Positions 9,051 to 16,766 of a stretch of DNA of 64,000 nt are shown one piece after another. The number at the start of each line of letters is the position of its first letter. Positions within the stretch are counted from its first letter, which is position 1. The position numbers and the translations under genes were made by a program. A model generated the notes under the pieces. That model ran no database searches. It was given only the letters and a program-made list of their open reading frames with translations, and was not told the origin of the DNA. The DNA is from Blastococcus sp. TF02A-26 (GTDB lineage: Bacteria; Actinomycetota; Actinomycetes; Mycobacteriales; Geodermatophilaceae), in assembly GCF_003319125.1 (NCBI RefSeq), contig NZ_QOHG01000002.1, positions 186,001 to 250,000 of the forward strand. Reading direction: 5' to 3'.

Positions 9051-9674
9051 TCAGACCGCCCCGAACTGGCGATCCCCGGCGTCGCCGAGCCCCGGCACGA
9101 TGTAGGCGTGCTCGTTGAGCCCCTCGTCGACGCTGGTGGTGAACACCCGCAGCGGCAGCCCGCTCTCCTCGAGCCGGCGGATGCCCTCGGGGGCGGCCAG
9201 CACGCACAGCACCGTGATCTCGGTGGCGCCGCGCTCGGTGAGCAGGCCGCAGCAGTGCACCAGCGAGCCGCCGGTGGCCAGCATCGGGTCGAGCACGAAC
9301 ACGTGCCGGTCGACCAGCGTCTCCGGCAGCGAGGCCATGTACGCCTCGGGCTGGAAGGTCGTCTCGTTGCGGGCCAGGCCGACGAAGCCCATCTGCGACT
9401 CGGGCAGCATCCGGTGCGCCTCGTCGGCCATGCCGAGACCCGCACGCAGGACCGGCACGATCAGCGGCGGCGCGGCGATCCGGTAGCCGGTCGTCTCCGT
9501 GACAGGGGTCCGGATCGGCTCCTCGGCGACGGCGAGGTCGCGGGTGGCCTCGTAGACCAGGATCTGCGTGAGGTCCTGCAGCGCCGCCCGGAAAGCCGCG
9601 TTGTCGGTGCGCTCGTCCCGCATGCGGGAGAGGCGGGCGCGGGCGAGCGGGTGGTCGACGACGGTCAGCTGCAC
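9051..9674 (-). CDS. upp: Uracil phosphoribosyltransferase
   Basis: A 207-residue enzyme that converts uracil and PRPP to UMP in pyrimidine salvage. Motifs: PVLRAGLGM for subunit and ligand contact, the PRPP loop [12 protein letters not shown], and the uracil-binding [15 protein letters not shown] at the C-terminus. The start is set at GTG 9674 ([11 protein letters not shown]), because a TACGGT -10 box (9682-9687) sits 7 bases before it and the resulting length equals the M. tuberculosis protein. An alternative GTG at 9683 would overlap the -10 box itself. It shares the divergent interval 9675-9793 with deoC and is followed at 2 bases by an oxidoreductase gene. Confidence 0.93.
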   Translation of the reverse strand: MQLTVVDHPLARARLSRMRDERTDNAAFRAALQDLTQILVYEATRDLAVAEEPIRTPVTETTGYRIAAPPLIVPVLRAGLGMADEAHRMLPESQMGFVGLARNETTFQPEAYMASLPETLVDRHVFVLDPMLATGGSLVHCCGLLTERGATEITVLCVLAAPEGIRRLEESGLPLRVFTTSVDEGLNEHAYIVPGLGDAGDRQFGAV

Positions 9675-9681
9675 GGCCGCC

Positions 9682-9687
9682 ACCGTA
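9682..9687 (-). promoter_or_regulatory. -10 box of leaderless upp transcript
   Basis: TACGGT on the minus strand, followed by 7 bases and then the GTG at 9674. It lies inside the three-codon extension that a longer start would need, which argues for the shorter protein. Confidence 0.45.
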
Positions 9688-9793
9688 GCGGCCCGGTCCG
9701 CCGCGTGATCCCGGCCGCAGGACGGCCCTGCGGCCTGACCCGGTCGGGTGGGCGCGGTCCGGTCGCACCGCCCGCGCAGGGGATGATGACCGC

Positions 9794-10789
9794 ATGACGC
9801 ACGTGCTCGACCCGGACGCCCTGACGGCGGACACCCCGCCGCGGCGCGAACCGCCGTCGCCGTACGCGGACGTGACCCGTTCCGAGTCGGCCTTCCGCGC
9901 CTTCCTGCACGGCCTCCCCGGGGTCGACCAGGTCGGCGCCTCGTCCCGCGTCGCGATGCTCGGCACGCGGTCGATCAAGACGACGTCGAAGGCGTGGGCG
10001 ATCGACACGGCCATCTCGATGGTCGACCTGACCACGCTCGAGGGCGCCGACACCCCCGGCAAGGTGCGGTCGCTGGCCGCCAAGGCCCGCCGTCCCGACC
10101 CCAGCGACCCCGGCTGCCCGCCGGTCGCGGCGGTCTGCGTGTACGGCGACCTCGCCGGCATCGCGAAGGAGGCCCTGACCGGCACCGGCATCAACGTCGC
10201 CGCCGTCGCCACCGCGTTCCCGAGCGGCCGGGCGAGCCTGGCCGTCAAGCTGGCCGACGTCCGCGAGGCCGTCGCCAACGGCGCCGACGAGATCGACATG
10301 GTCATCGACCGCGGCGCGTTCCTCTCCGGCCGCTACCTCGACGTCTACGACGAGATCGTCGCGGTCAAGGAGGCCTGCGGGGACGCGCACCTCAAGGTCA
10401 TCCTCGAGACCGGCGAACTGGTCACCCTCGACGCCGTCCGCCGCGCCTCCTGGCTGGCGATGCTGGCCGGCGGCGACTTCATCAAGACCTCCACCGGCAA
10501 GGTCTCCCCCGCCGCCACGCTGCCCGTCTGCCTGGTGATGCTCGAGGCGGTCCGCGACTTCCGCGCCGCCACCGGCCGCCAGGTGGGCGTGAAGCCCGCC
10601 GGCGGCATCCGGACGACGAAGGACGCGATCAAGCACCTCGTGCTGGTCAACGAGACCGCCGGCCCGGACTGGCTGACCCCCGACTGGTTCCGGCTCGGCG
10701 CCTCCAGCCTGCTCAACGACCTGCTCCTGCAGCGCCAGAAGCTCCGCACCGGCCACTACTCCGGCCCCGACCACGTCTCGGTGGACTGA
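9794..10789 (+). CDS. deoC: Deoxyribose-phosphate aldolase
   Basis: A 331-residue class I aldolase of the long actinobacterial type. It cleaves 2-deoxyribose-5-phosphate to glyceraldehyde-3-phosphate and acetaldehyde. Core motifs are VAVCVYGDL, the FPSGRA stretch, [17 protein letters not shown], and the Schiff-base region FIKTSTGK near residue 230, followed by [11 protein letters not shown] with the second catalytic Lys. The N-terminal 60 residues are an extension seen in this subgroup. ATG 9794 follows a GATGAT -10-like box by 6 bases. It is followed after 2 bases by an aldehyde dehydrogenase that could consume its acetaldehyde. Confidence 0.93.
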   Translation: MTHVLDPDALTADTPPRREPPSPYADVTRSESAFRAFLHGLPGVDQVGASSRVAMLGTRSIKTTSKAWAIDTAISMVDLTTLEGADTPGKVRSLAAKARRPDPSDPGCPPVAAVCVYGDLAGIAKEALTGTGINVAAVATAFPSGRASLAVKLADVREAVANGADEIDMVIDRGAFLSGRYLDVYDEIVAVKEACGDAHLKVILETGELVTLDAVRRASWLAMLAGGDFIKTSTGKVSPAATLPVCLVMLEAVRDFRAATGRQVGVKPAGGIRTTKDAIKHLVLVNETAGPDWLTPDWFRLGASSLLNDLLLQRQKLRTGHYSGPDHVSVD

Positions 10790-10791
10790 CG

Positions 10792-12267
10792 ATGACCCTC
10801 ACTCCGCCCAGCCCGGCCCAGCCCGCCGCTGTCTTCGAATACGCCCCCGCCCCCGAGTCGCGGTCCATCGTCGACATCGCGCCCAGCTACGGCCTGTTCA
10901 TCGACGGCGAGTTCGTCGACGGGTCCGGCGAGGCCATGAAGACGGTCAACCCGGCGACCGAGGAGGTCCTCAGCGAGGTCGCGGTCGGGACCGACGCCGA
11001 CGTCGACCGCGCCGTGAAGGCCGCCCGCCGCGCGTTCACCCGCGTCTGGGGCCCGATGCGCCCGGCCGACCGCGGCAAGTACCTGTTCCGCATCGCCCGG
11101 CTGCTGCAGGAGCGCGCGCGGGAGTTCGCCGTCCTGGAGTCGCTGGACAACGGCAAGCCGATCCGGGAGTCCCGCGACGTCGACGTCCCGCTGGCCGCGG
11201 CGCACTTCTTCTACCACGCGGGCTGGGCCGACAAGCTGGAGCATGCGGGCCTCGGTCCGGCCCCCCGGCCCCTCGGCGTGGCCGGCCAGGTCATCCCGTG
11301 GAACTTCCCGCTGCTGATGCTGGCGTGGAAGGTCGCGCCGGCGCTCGCCACCGGCAACACCGTCGTCCTCAAGCCGGCCGAGACGACCCCCCTGACGGCG
11401 CTGCTGTTCGCCGAGGTCTGCCGGCAGGCCGACCTCCCGCCGGGCGTGGTGAACATCGTGACCGGCGCCGGCGACACCGGGCGCGCGGTCGTCGAGCACG
11501 ACGACGTCGACAAGGTGGCCTTCACCGGCTCCACCGAGGTCGGCCGGTCCATCGCCCGCGCGGTGGCCGGCACCCGGAAGAAGCTGACCCTGGAGCTGGG
11601 CGGCAAGGCCGCGAACATCGTCTTCGACGACGCCCCGATCGACCAGGCCGTCGAGGGGATCGTGCAGGGCATCTTCTTCAACCAGGGCCACGTCTGCTGC
11701 GCGGGTTCCCGGCTGCTGGTGCAGGAGAACGTCCACGACGAGGTGATCGCGGCCCTGCAGCGCCGGTTGGGCACGCTGCGCGTCGGCGACCCGCTGGACA
11801 AGAACACCGACCTCGGCGCGATCAACTCCGCCGAGCAGTTGGCCCGCATCCGCGAGCTCTCCGACATCGGCGAGGCCGAGGGCGCGACCCGGTGGCAGCC
11901 GTCGTGCGAGCTGCCCGACCGCGGCTTCTGGTTCCCGCCGACGGTCTTCACCGGCGTCTCCGCCGCCCACCGCATCGCCCGCGACGAGGTCTTCGGCCCG
12001 GTGCTGTCGGTGCTCACCTTCCGCACCCCGGACGAGGCGATCGCCAAGGCGAACAACTCCACGTACGGGCTGTCGGCCGGCATCTGGTCGGAGAAGGGTT
12101 CCCGGATCCTGGCCATCGCCGACAAGCTGCGCGCCGGCGTGGTGTGGGCCAACACCTTCAACCAGTTCGACCCGACGTCGCCGTTCGGCGGCTACAAGCA
12201 GTCCGGCTACGGCCGTGAGGGCGGCCGGCACGGGCTGGCGGCGTACCTGAGGAGCGAGGACCAGTGA
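10792..12267 (+). CDS. Aldehyde dehydrogenase, full-length (ALDH16-like N-terminal half)
   Basis: A 491-residue NAD(P)-dependent aldehyde dehydrogenase. All catalytic positions are present: PWNFP with Asn near 171, the FTGSTEVG coenzyme loop, catalytic Glu at about 268 in LELGGKA, catalytic Cys at 302 or 303 in GHVCCAGS, and EVFGPV. Placed 2 bases after deoC and overlapping a second, truncated aldehyde dehydrogenase gene by 4 bases, it most likely oxidises acetaldehyde from deoxyribose breakdown to acetate. The deoC-ALDH-short ALDH order is also known from other actinobacteria. Together the pair matches the domain plan of two-domain ALDH16 enzymes, in which a complete ALDH unit is followed by a shortened one. 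Confidence 0.88.
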   Translation: MTLTPPSPAQPAAVFEYAPAPESRSIVDIAPSYGLFIDGEFVDGSGEAMKTVNPATEEVLSEVAVGTDADVDRAVKAARRAFTRVWGPMRPADRGKYLFRIARLLQERAREFAVLESLDNGKPIRESRDVDVPLAAAHFFYHAGWADKLEHAGLGPAPRPLGVAGQVIPWNFPLLMLAWKVAPALATGNTVVLKPAETTPLTALLFAEVCRQADLPPGVVNIVTGAGDTGRAVVEHDDVDKVAFTGSTEVGRSIARAVAGTRKKLTLELGGKAANIVFDDAPIDQAVEGIVQGIFFNQGHVCCAGSRLLVQENVHDEVIAALQRRLGTLRVGDPLDKNTDLGAINSAEQLARIRELSDIGEAEGATRWQPSCELPDRGFWFPPTVFTGVSAAHRIARDEVFGPVLSVLTFRTPDEAIAKANNSTYGLSAGIWSEKGSRILAIADKLRAGVVWANTFNQFDPTSPFGGYKQSGYGREGGRHGLAAYLRSEDQ

Positions 12268-13136
12268 TCGGCAACGAGCGGCTCGCGGTCCGCAAGACCT
12301 ACAAGCTGTACCTGGGCGGGGCGTTCCCCCGCTCGGAGTCCGGGCGCACCTACGAGGTGACCGACAGCAAGGGCGCCTTCCTCGCCAACGCCGCGTGGGC
12401 CTCCCGCAAGGACGCCCGGGACGCCGTCGTCGCCGCCCGTGGCGCGTTCGCGAAGTGGTCGGGCGCCACCGCCTACAACCGCGGCCAGGTGCTCTACCGG
12501 GTCGCCGAGGTGATGGAGGGCCGGCACGTCCAGTTCTGCGAGGAGGTCGCCGCCGGCGAGGGCCTGTCGCAGTCGAAGGCCCGGGCCGCCGTCGACGCCG
12601 CCATCGACCGCTGGGTCTGGTACGCGGGGTGGACCGACAAGCTGGCCGCCGTCCTCGGCAGCGCCAACCCGGTCGCCGGTCCGTACTTCGACTTCTCGCT
12701 GCCGGAGCCGACGGGCGTCGTCGCGGTGCTCGCGCCGCAGCGCTCGTCGCTGCTCGGCCTGGTGAGCGTGCTGGCGCCGGTGCTCGCGAGCGGCAACACC
12801 GCCGTCGTCGTCACCTCCAAGGAGCGGCCGCTGCCGGCGGTGACCCTGGGCGAGGTGCTGGCCACGAGCGACGTCCCCGGCGGCGTGGTCAACCTGCTCA
12901 CCGGCGACGCCGGCGAGCTCGGGCCGTGGCTGGCCGAGCACGACGACGTCGACGCCATCGACCTGACCGGCGCCCCGCCGGCGCGGGCCATGGAGTTCGA
13001 GCGCGAGGCCGCCGGCAGCATCAAGCGGGTCCTCCGCCCGCCGGCCACCGAGCCCGACTGGTCCGCCGACCCCGGTCTCACCCGGATGCGGGCGTTCCTC
13101 GAGACCAAGACGGTGTGGCACCCGAAGGGGTTCTAG
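12264..13136 (+). CDS. Short aldehyde dehydrogenase-fold protein lacking the catalytic domain
   Basis: A 290-residue protein that aligns with only the coenzyme-binding half of aldehyde dehydrogenases: YKLYLGGAFPRSESG, RGQVLYRVAEVME, the equivalent of PWNFP degraded to APQRSS, and PGGVVNLLTGD. It stops shortly after the Rossmann region. The LELGGK glutamate and the catalytic-cysteine segment are absent; instead there is a short tail ending FLETKTVWHPKG that is recurrent in actinobacterial homologues. It is therefore unlikely to be an enzyme on its own and more likely a subunit of the preceding ALDH, like the second domain of ALDH16. ATG overlaps the upstream stop by 4 bases, consistent with fixed stoichiometry. 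Confidence 0.82.
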   Translation: MIGNERLAVRKTYKLYLGGAFPRSESGRTYEVTDSKGAFLANAAWASRKDARDAVVAARGAFAKWSGATAYNRGQVLYRVAEVMEGRHVQFCEEVAAGEGLSQSKARAAVDAAIDRWVWYAGWTDKLAAVLGSANPVAGPYFDFSLPEPTGVVAVLAPQRSSLLGLVSVLAPVLASGNTAVVVTSKERPLPAVTLGEVLATSDVPGGVVNLLTGDAGELGPWLAEHDDVDAIDLTGAPPARAMEFEREAAGSIKRVLRPPATEPDWSADPGLTRMRAFLETKTVWHPKGF

Positions 13137-13179
13137 AACCGGGCAGCGGGCTCCCAGGCGCACCGGGCAGGATGGGCGC

Positions 13180-14628
13180 GTGGCCAGGCCAAGCATCGTG
13201 CCCATCGCGCTCACCCTCGACGACCGGACGGGCTACACCCTCTGGGCTCCTCCGTGGGAGGAGGACGGCGAGGAGTGGCAGGCGTTCCTCGGCACCACGG
13301 AGGGCGACACGGCCCGCGTGCACCTCTTCCCCACCCCCGCCGCCCTCGCCTCGTTCTGCCGCACCGCCACCGACCACGACCTGGCCGACCACCCGGTCTG
13401 GCCGGTCGTCACCGGGCTCGGCCCGGCCGACCTGACGCCGGACGACGACCACCGCTACGACCTCGACGGCGTGTACGACATCGCCGCGGAGAACCCGGAC
13501 CGCTGGGCCGTCGAGGAGCTCGCCGCGACGATCGACATCGTCAGCCGGCTGGCCGAGTGCCTGGACACCGCGGACGAGGACGACGACCTCGACGACGACC
13601 TGGCCGCCGACGACGAGGACGACGACCGCGGTGTCGACCCGGACGTGGAGCTCGAGACCCGCTCGTCCGGCGCCGACGCCGACCGCGGTGGCGAGTTCGA
13701 GGCGCTGGCCGAGCTGGTCGCCCGCCCCGAGGTCGGCTCCCTGGGACTCGGCGTCGACGCGTTCGCCGGCCGGGCCGGTGAGGACGCCTGGGTCGGCATG
13801 GGTTCGGCCCTGGACGAGCTGTGGGAGGACGTCGTCGAGGAGCTGTCGGCCCACCTCGACTGGACCGGCGCGGGCACCGTCCGCATCGAGGACTACCCCT
13901 CGGCCGCCGAGTCGGTCGAGGAGGACGACCTGATCGACGACGGGGACGACGAACCGGAGGACGAGGACGCCGACGAGGCCCCGGCCGCGGTCGCCGCCGT
14001 CCCCGCCACCACCCCCGGCACCAGCACCATCCGCGGCGGCACGCGCGTGGCGGCCGGCCCCGCCGCGGTGGCCGCGGCGGCGGAGTTCTGGGAGGCCGTC
14101 GGCATCCTCCCGGTGGAGCTCGTCGTGCCCGAGGGCGCGGGGCTCACCCTGCGCTGCTACGTCGAGGACGAGGCGCGCTTCCTCGGCCGCGACGGGGAGG
14201 TCTACCTGTTCCCCAGCCCCGCGGAGCTGTCCCGCTACTGCGCCGGCGACGAGGAGCACGACCTGACCGGGATCGCCTCCTGGCCCGAGGTCGCGGCCAC
14301 CGACACGGAGCCGCTGCCGGCCGAGCAGGACCGCTACGACCTCACCGAGCTGGCCGAGGTCCTCGCCGAGGTCGCCGACGGCGCCGCCGGCCTGGTGACC
14401 CACGAGGCGCTGCTGCAGCCGGTGAAGGGCGTGCGCGACGTCGCCGAGTACGCCGGCCTCACCCGGGTCGCCGAGCTGCTCGCGCCGACGGCACCGCTGG
14501 GCCGCGCGGTGGCCCGGGCCGACCGCGAGCCCGCGGCGACGCTGCGCGCCGAGGACGCCGCCGCGCTGCGGACCGACTGGGACGAGGTCGTCCGCCAGGT
14601 CGGCGGAGCCCTGGTCTTCCGCGACTGA
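13180..14628 (+). CDS. Uncharacterised acidic protein with two related domains
   Basis: A 482-residue soluble protein of no recognised function. Two related units are visible. The first (about 15-125) reads RVHLFPTPAALASFC, HDLADHPVWPVV and RYDLDGVYDIAAE; the second (about 325-420) reads EVYLFPSPAELSRYC, HDLTGIASWPEV and RYDLTELAEVLAE. Between them lie a region with DAWVGMGSALDELWEDV and very acidic stretches, one around 128-146 and one around 246-268, rich in Asp and Glu. No signal peptide or membrane span is seen. GTG 13180 follows a CAGGAT -10-like box by 6 bases, suggesting a leaderless message. A binding or chaperone-like role for a basic partner is conceivable but unproven. Confidence 0.75.
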   Translation: MARPSIVPIALTLDDRTGYTLWAPPWEEDGEEWQAFLGTTEGDTARVHLFPTPAALASFCRTATDHDLADHPVWPVVTGLGPADLTPDDDHRYDLDGVYDIAAENPDRWAVEELAATIDIVSRLAECLDTADEDDDLDDDLAADDEDDDRGVDPDVELETRSSGADADRGGEFEALAELVARPEVGSLGLGVDAFAGRAGEDAWVGMGSALDELWEDVVEELSAHLDWTGAGTVRIEDYPSAAESVEEDDLIDDGDDEPEDEDADEAPAAVAAVPATTPGTSTIRGGTRVAAGPAAVAAAAEFWEAVGILPVELVVPEGAGLTLRCYVEDEARFLGRDGEVYLFPSPAELSRYCAGDEEHDLTGIASWPEVAATDTEPLPAEQDRYDLTELAEVLAEVADGAAGLVTHEALLQPVKGVRDVAEYAGLTRVAELLAPTAPLGRAVARADREPAATLRAEDAAALRTDWDEVVRQVGGALVFRD

Positions 14629-14677
14629 GCCGACCCGGCGCGGACGCCGGCCGGCCATCTCGGCCCGACCGCGGCCG

Positions 14678-14701
14678 ATAGTGGAGCGTCTGCTCTACTA
14701 T
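14678..14701. promoter_or_regulatory. Palindromic operator candidate overlapping the -10 box of the TetR gene
   Basis: Imperfect inverted repeat: ATAGTGGAGC, 4-base spacer, GCTCTACTAT, with one mismatch. The right arm supplies a TACTAT -10 box at 14696-14701, so binding would block transcription. It lies 35 bases before the TetR gene, the usual place for an autoregulatory site. Confidence 0.65.
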
Positions 14702-14736
14702 GGGCCGCAGTCGACGAGTGGTGGAGGACGACGGCC

Positions 14737-15345
14737 ATGCCGCGACCACGCGTGCACGACCCGGACGCGATCCTCGCTGCGGCGGAGGAGCTGCTGGTCG
14801 AGCGCGGCCGCGGCCCGCTGACGGTCCGGGCCCTCACCGAGCGGTCCGGCGCCTCGAACGGCACCGTCTACCACGCGTTCGGCTCGCTGGAGACGGTCGT
14901 CGCGACCGCCTGGCTGCGCCGCGCACGGCAGTTCCTGACCCTCCAGCGCGACGCCGTGGAGCAGGCGATGGCCGCCGGTGGGCCCCGGCGCGCGGTGCAG
15001 GCCGCGGCCGACGCGCCGGCCCGGCTGGCGGAGGCCGACCTGCCCGCGGCCCGGTTGCTGGTCTCCCTGCAGCGCGACGACGTGCTCGGCGACGCCGTCG
15101 CCCCCGCCGTCGCCGTGGACCTGCGTGCCCTCGATGCCGCCCTCGCCGGCACGCTCCGCGACCTCGCCCAGGCCCTGTGGGACCGCGGCGACGCCGCCGC
15201 GGTCGACGTCGTCACCCTCTGCGTGGTGCGCCTGCCGGCCGCCCTGCTGTTCGACGCGATCCGCGCCGGGCAGGTGCCCGCGCATCCCCGCGCCCAGCTC
15301 GCCGCCGCCGTCGGCGCCGTCCTCGACTGCGGCCCGACGCCCTGA
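14737..15345 (+). CDS. TetR/AcrR family transcriptional regulator
   Basis: A 202-residue repressor-type protein. The N-terminal helix-turn-helix is clear: ILAAAEELLVERG, then LTVRALTERSGASNGTVYHAFGSLETVVATAW, matching the TetR DNA-binding signature. The rest is helical and divergent, as expected for the ligand-binding half. ATG 14737 follows a GGAGGA ribosome site. A near-perfect palindrome at 14678-14701 overlaps its -10 box and is the probable autoregulatory operator. The next gene in the same direction, 28 bases downstream, encodes an enoyl-CoA hydratase-like protein, so fatty acyl or related CoA metabolism is a plausible signal, though this is only inferred from adjacency. Confidence 0.88.
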   Translation: MPRPRVHDPDAILAAAEELLVERGRGPLTVRALTERSGASNGTVYHAFGSLETVVATAWLRRARQFLTLQRDAVEQAMAAGGPRRAVQAAADAPARLAEADLPAARLLVSLQRDDVLGDAVAPAVAVDLRALDAALAGTLRDLAQALWDRGDAAAVDVVTLCVVRLPAALLFDAIRAGQVPAHPRAQLAAAVGAVLDCGPTP

Positions 15346-15373
15346 ACCCCGTCCCACCACCCGGAGGAGCCCC

Positions 15374-16045
15374 ATGCCCACCCTCGAGCGTTCCGGCGAC
15401 GTCTTCGTCCTCGACCTCGGCGACACCGAGAACCGTTTCTCCCCCGACTGGCTGGCCGCGGTCGGCGCGGCCCTCGACGAGGTGGAGAGCGCCGACGGCC
15501 CCCGCGCCCTCGTCACCACCGCCACCGGGAAGTTCTTCTCCAACGGCCTGGACCTGGACTGGCTGGGCGCCCACCCGGACCGGCACGAGGGCTACGTGGC
15601 CGACGTCCACGGGCTGTTCGCCCGCGTGCTGGCGCTCCCGCTGATCACCGTGGCCGCGCTCCAGGGCCACACCTTCGCCGCCGGCGCCATGCTCTCCCTC
15701 GCCCACGACTTCCGGGTGATGCGCGCCGACCGCGGCTTCTGGTGCCTGCCCGAGGCCGACATCGGCATCCCCTTCACCCGGGGCATGTCCGCGCTGATCC
15801 AGGCCCGGCTGGCCCCGCAGACAGCTCACGAGGCGATGACCACCGCCCGGCGCTACGGCGGCGAGGACGCGAGGGCCGCCGGGATCGTCGGCTCCGCGGT
15901 CGGCGAGGACGCCGTCCGCTCCACCGCGCAGGACCTCGCGGCCGGGCTGGTCGGCAAGGCCGGCCCCACGCTCGGCACCATCAAGACCCGCATGTACGCG
16001 CCGGTCCTCGACCTGCTCGCCGACCGGACCGATCCGCGCGGCTGA
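15374..16045 (+). CDS. Enoyl-CoA hydratase/isomerase family protein
   Basis: A 223-residue crotonase-fold protein, a little shorter than classical enoyl-CoA hydratases (about 260). The segment KFFSNGLDLDWL corresponds to the first oxyanion-hole region and resembles the peroxisomal delta3,delta2-enoyl-CoA isomerase type more than hydratases. AALQGHTFAAGAMLSLAHDFRVM is interrupted family consensus for the second oxyanion-hole element, and ADIGIPF follows. The classical hydratase Glu pair is not evident, so isomerase activity is at least as likely. ATG is preceded by GGAGGAG. It is probably co-transcribed with the upstream TetR gene. Confidence 0.82.
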   Translation: MPTLERSGDVFVLDLGDTENRFSPDWLAAVGAALDEVESADGPRALVTTATGKFFSNGLDLDWLGAHPDRHEGYVADVHGLFARVLALPLITVAALQGHTFAAGAMLSLAHDFRVMRADRGFWCLPEADIGIPFTRGMSALIQARLAPQTAHEAMTTARRYGGEDARAAGIVGSAVGEDAVRSTAQDLAAGLVGKAGPTLGTIKTRMYAPVLDLLADRTDPRG

Positions 16046-16051
16046 GGTCCC

Positions 16052-16651
16052 TCAGGCCCGAGCGGCGAGCGCCAGGTAGGGACGCCTGTCCCCCTCCTGC
16101 GCCCGCTGCAGGCGGTCGACCTCGGCGAGGCCCGTCCGCGCCAGCCGGCGGGCCACCTCCTCCACTGGCCACCGGTACGCCGTCAGCACCTTGTGCTCGA
16201 ACGGCTCGACCGCGGCGCCCTCGAACATCCCGACCACGAGGACGCCGCCCGGCGTCAGGAGCCGCCGGACCGCGGCCAGGGCGTCGTCCAGCGCGTCGGG
16301 CTCGAGGTGGATGAGGGAGAACCAGGCCAGGACCCCGGCCACCGACGCGTCCGGCCGGTCGACGTCCAGCAGGGAGCCGACCTCGAAGCGGGGACCGGGG
16401 TGCGTGGCGCGGGCGTGCGCGACGAACTCCGGCACGAGGTCGATCCCGGCGACGTCGACGCCCCGGGAGTGCAGGAAGGCCGTCAGGTGCCCCGGGCCGC
16501 AACCCAGGTCGAGCACCGGTCCCGGCACCCCGCCGAGGTGCCCCTCCACGAACGCCAGGTCGCCCGGGTGCACGGCCCCCAGCGAGCCGAGCACCTCGAT
16601 GTAGACGTCCGCGAGCCCTGAATAGGCACCGCGCACCTTGTCCGACGTCAC
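16052..16651 (-). CDS. Class I SAM-dependent methyltransferase
   Basis: A 199-residue methyltransferase-domain protein. The SAM-binding motif I is VLDLGCGPGHLTAFL near residues 46-60; the acidic residue at the end of strand 2 is in GVDVAGIDLVP; motif IV-like sequence is VAGVLAWFSLIHLEPD; and LLTPGGVLVVGMF is the post-motif strand. The substrate is unknown; small-molecule methylation is usual for proteins of this size. GTG start at 16651 lies 6 bases after a TAGGCT -10 box (16658-16663), suggesting a leaderless transcript. It converges on the enoyl-CoA hydratase gene with 6 bases between stops. Confidence 0.85.
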   Translation of the reverse strand: MTSDKVRGAYSGLADVYIEVLGSLGAVHPGDLAFVEGHLGGVPGPVLDLGCGPGHLTAFLHSRGVDVAGIDLVPEFVAHARATHPGPRFEVGSLLDVDRPDASVAGVLAWFSLIHLEPDALDDALAAVRRLLTPGGVLVVGMFEGAAVEPFEHKVLTAYRWPVEEVARRLARTGLAEVDRLQRAQEGDRRPYLALAARA

Positions 16652-16672
16652 GCCCGGAGCCTAGGGAACGCC

Positions 16673-16704
16673 GAACGGCCGGCCCCCGAGGGGACCGGCC
16701 GTTC
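16673..16704 (-). terminator. Stem-loop after the DEAD-box helicase gene
   Basis: GAACGGCCGG pairs perfectly with CCGGCCGTTC; the stem extends inward with one mismatch. No clear T-run follows on the minus strand. It separates the helicase gene from the methyltransferase gene downstream. Confidence 0.5.
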
Positions 16705-16706
16705 GC

Positions 16707-16766
16707 GGCCCCGTCCAGAGGCTCGCGCTGAGCCTGCGAGGCGTGAGGGGGACGGGGTCCTTCACC
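16707..16766. repeat. 60-base palindromic repeat, intergenic copy
   Basis: Starts GGCCCCGTCCAG and ends GGACGGGGTCCTTCACC; the ends are inverted repeats and an inner CTCGC/GCGAG pair can extend the fold. About 80 percent identical to 3628-3688. The last base touches the stop codon of the helicase gene. Confidence 0.6.

Noticed and set aside
16673-16704. Treating the stem at 16673-16704 as part of the palindromic repeat
   Set aside because: The second copy at 3628 does not include it; similarity begins only at GGCCCCGTCC (16707).
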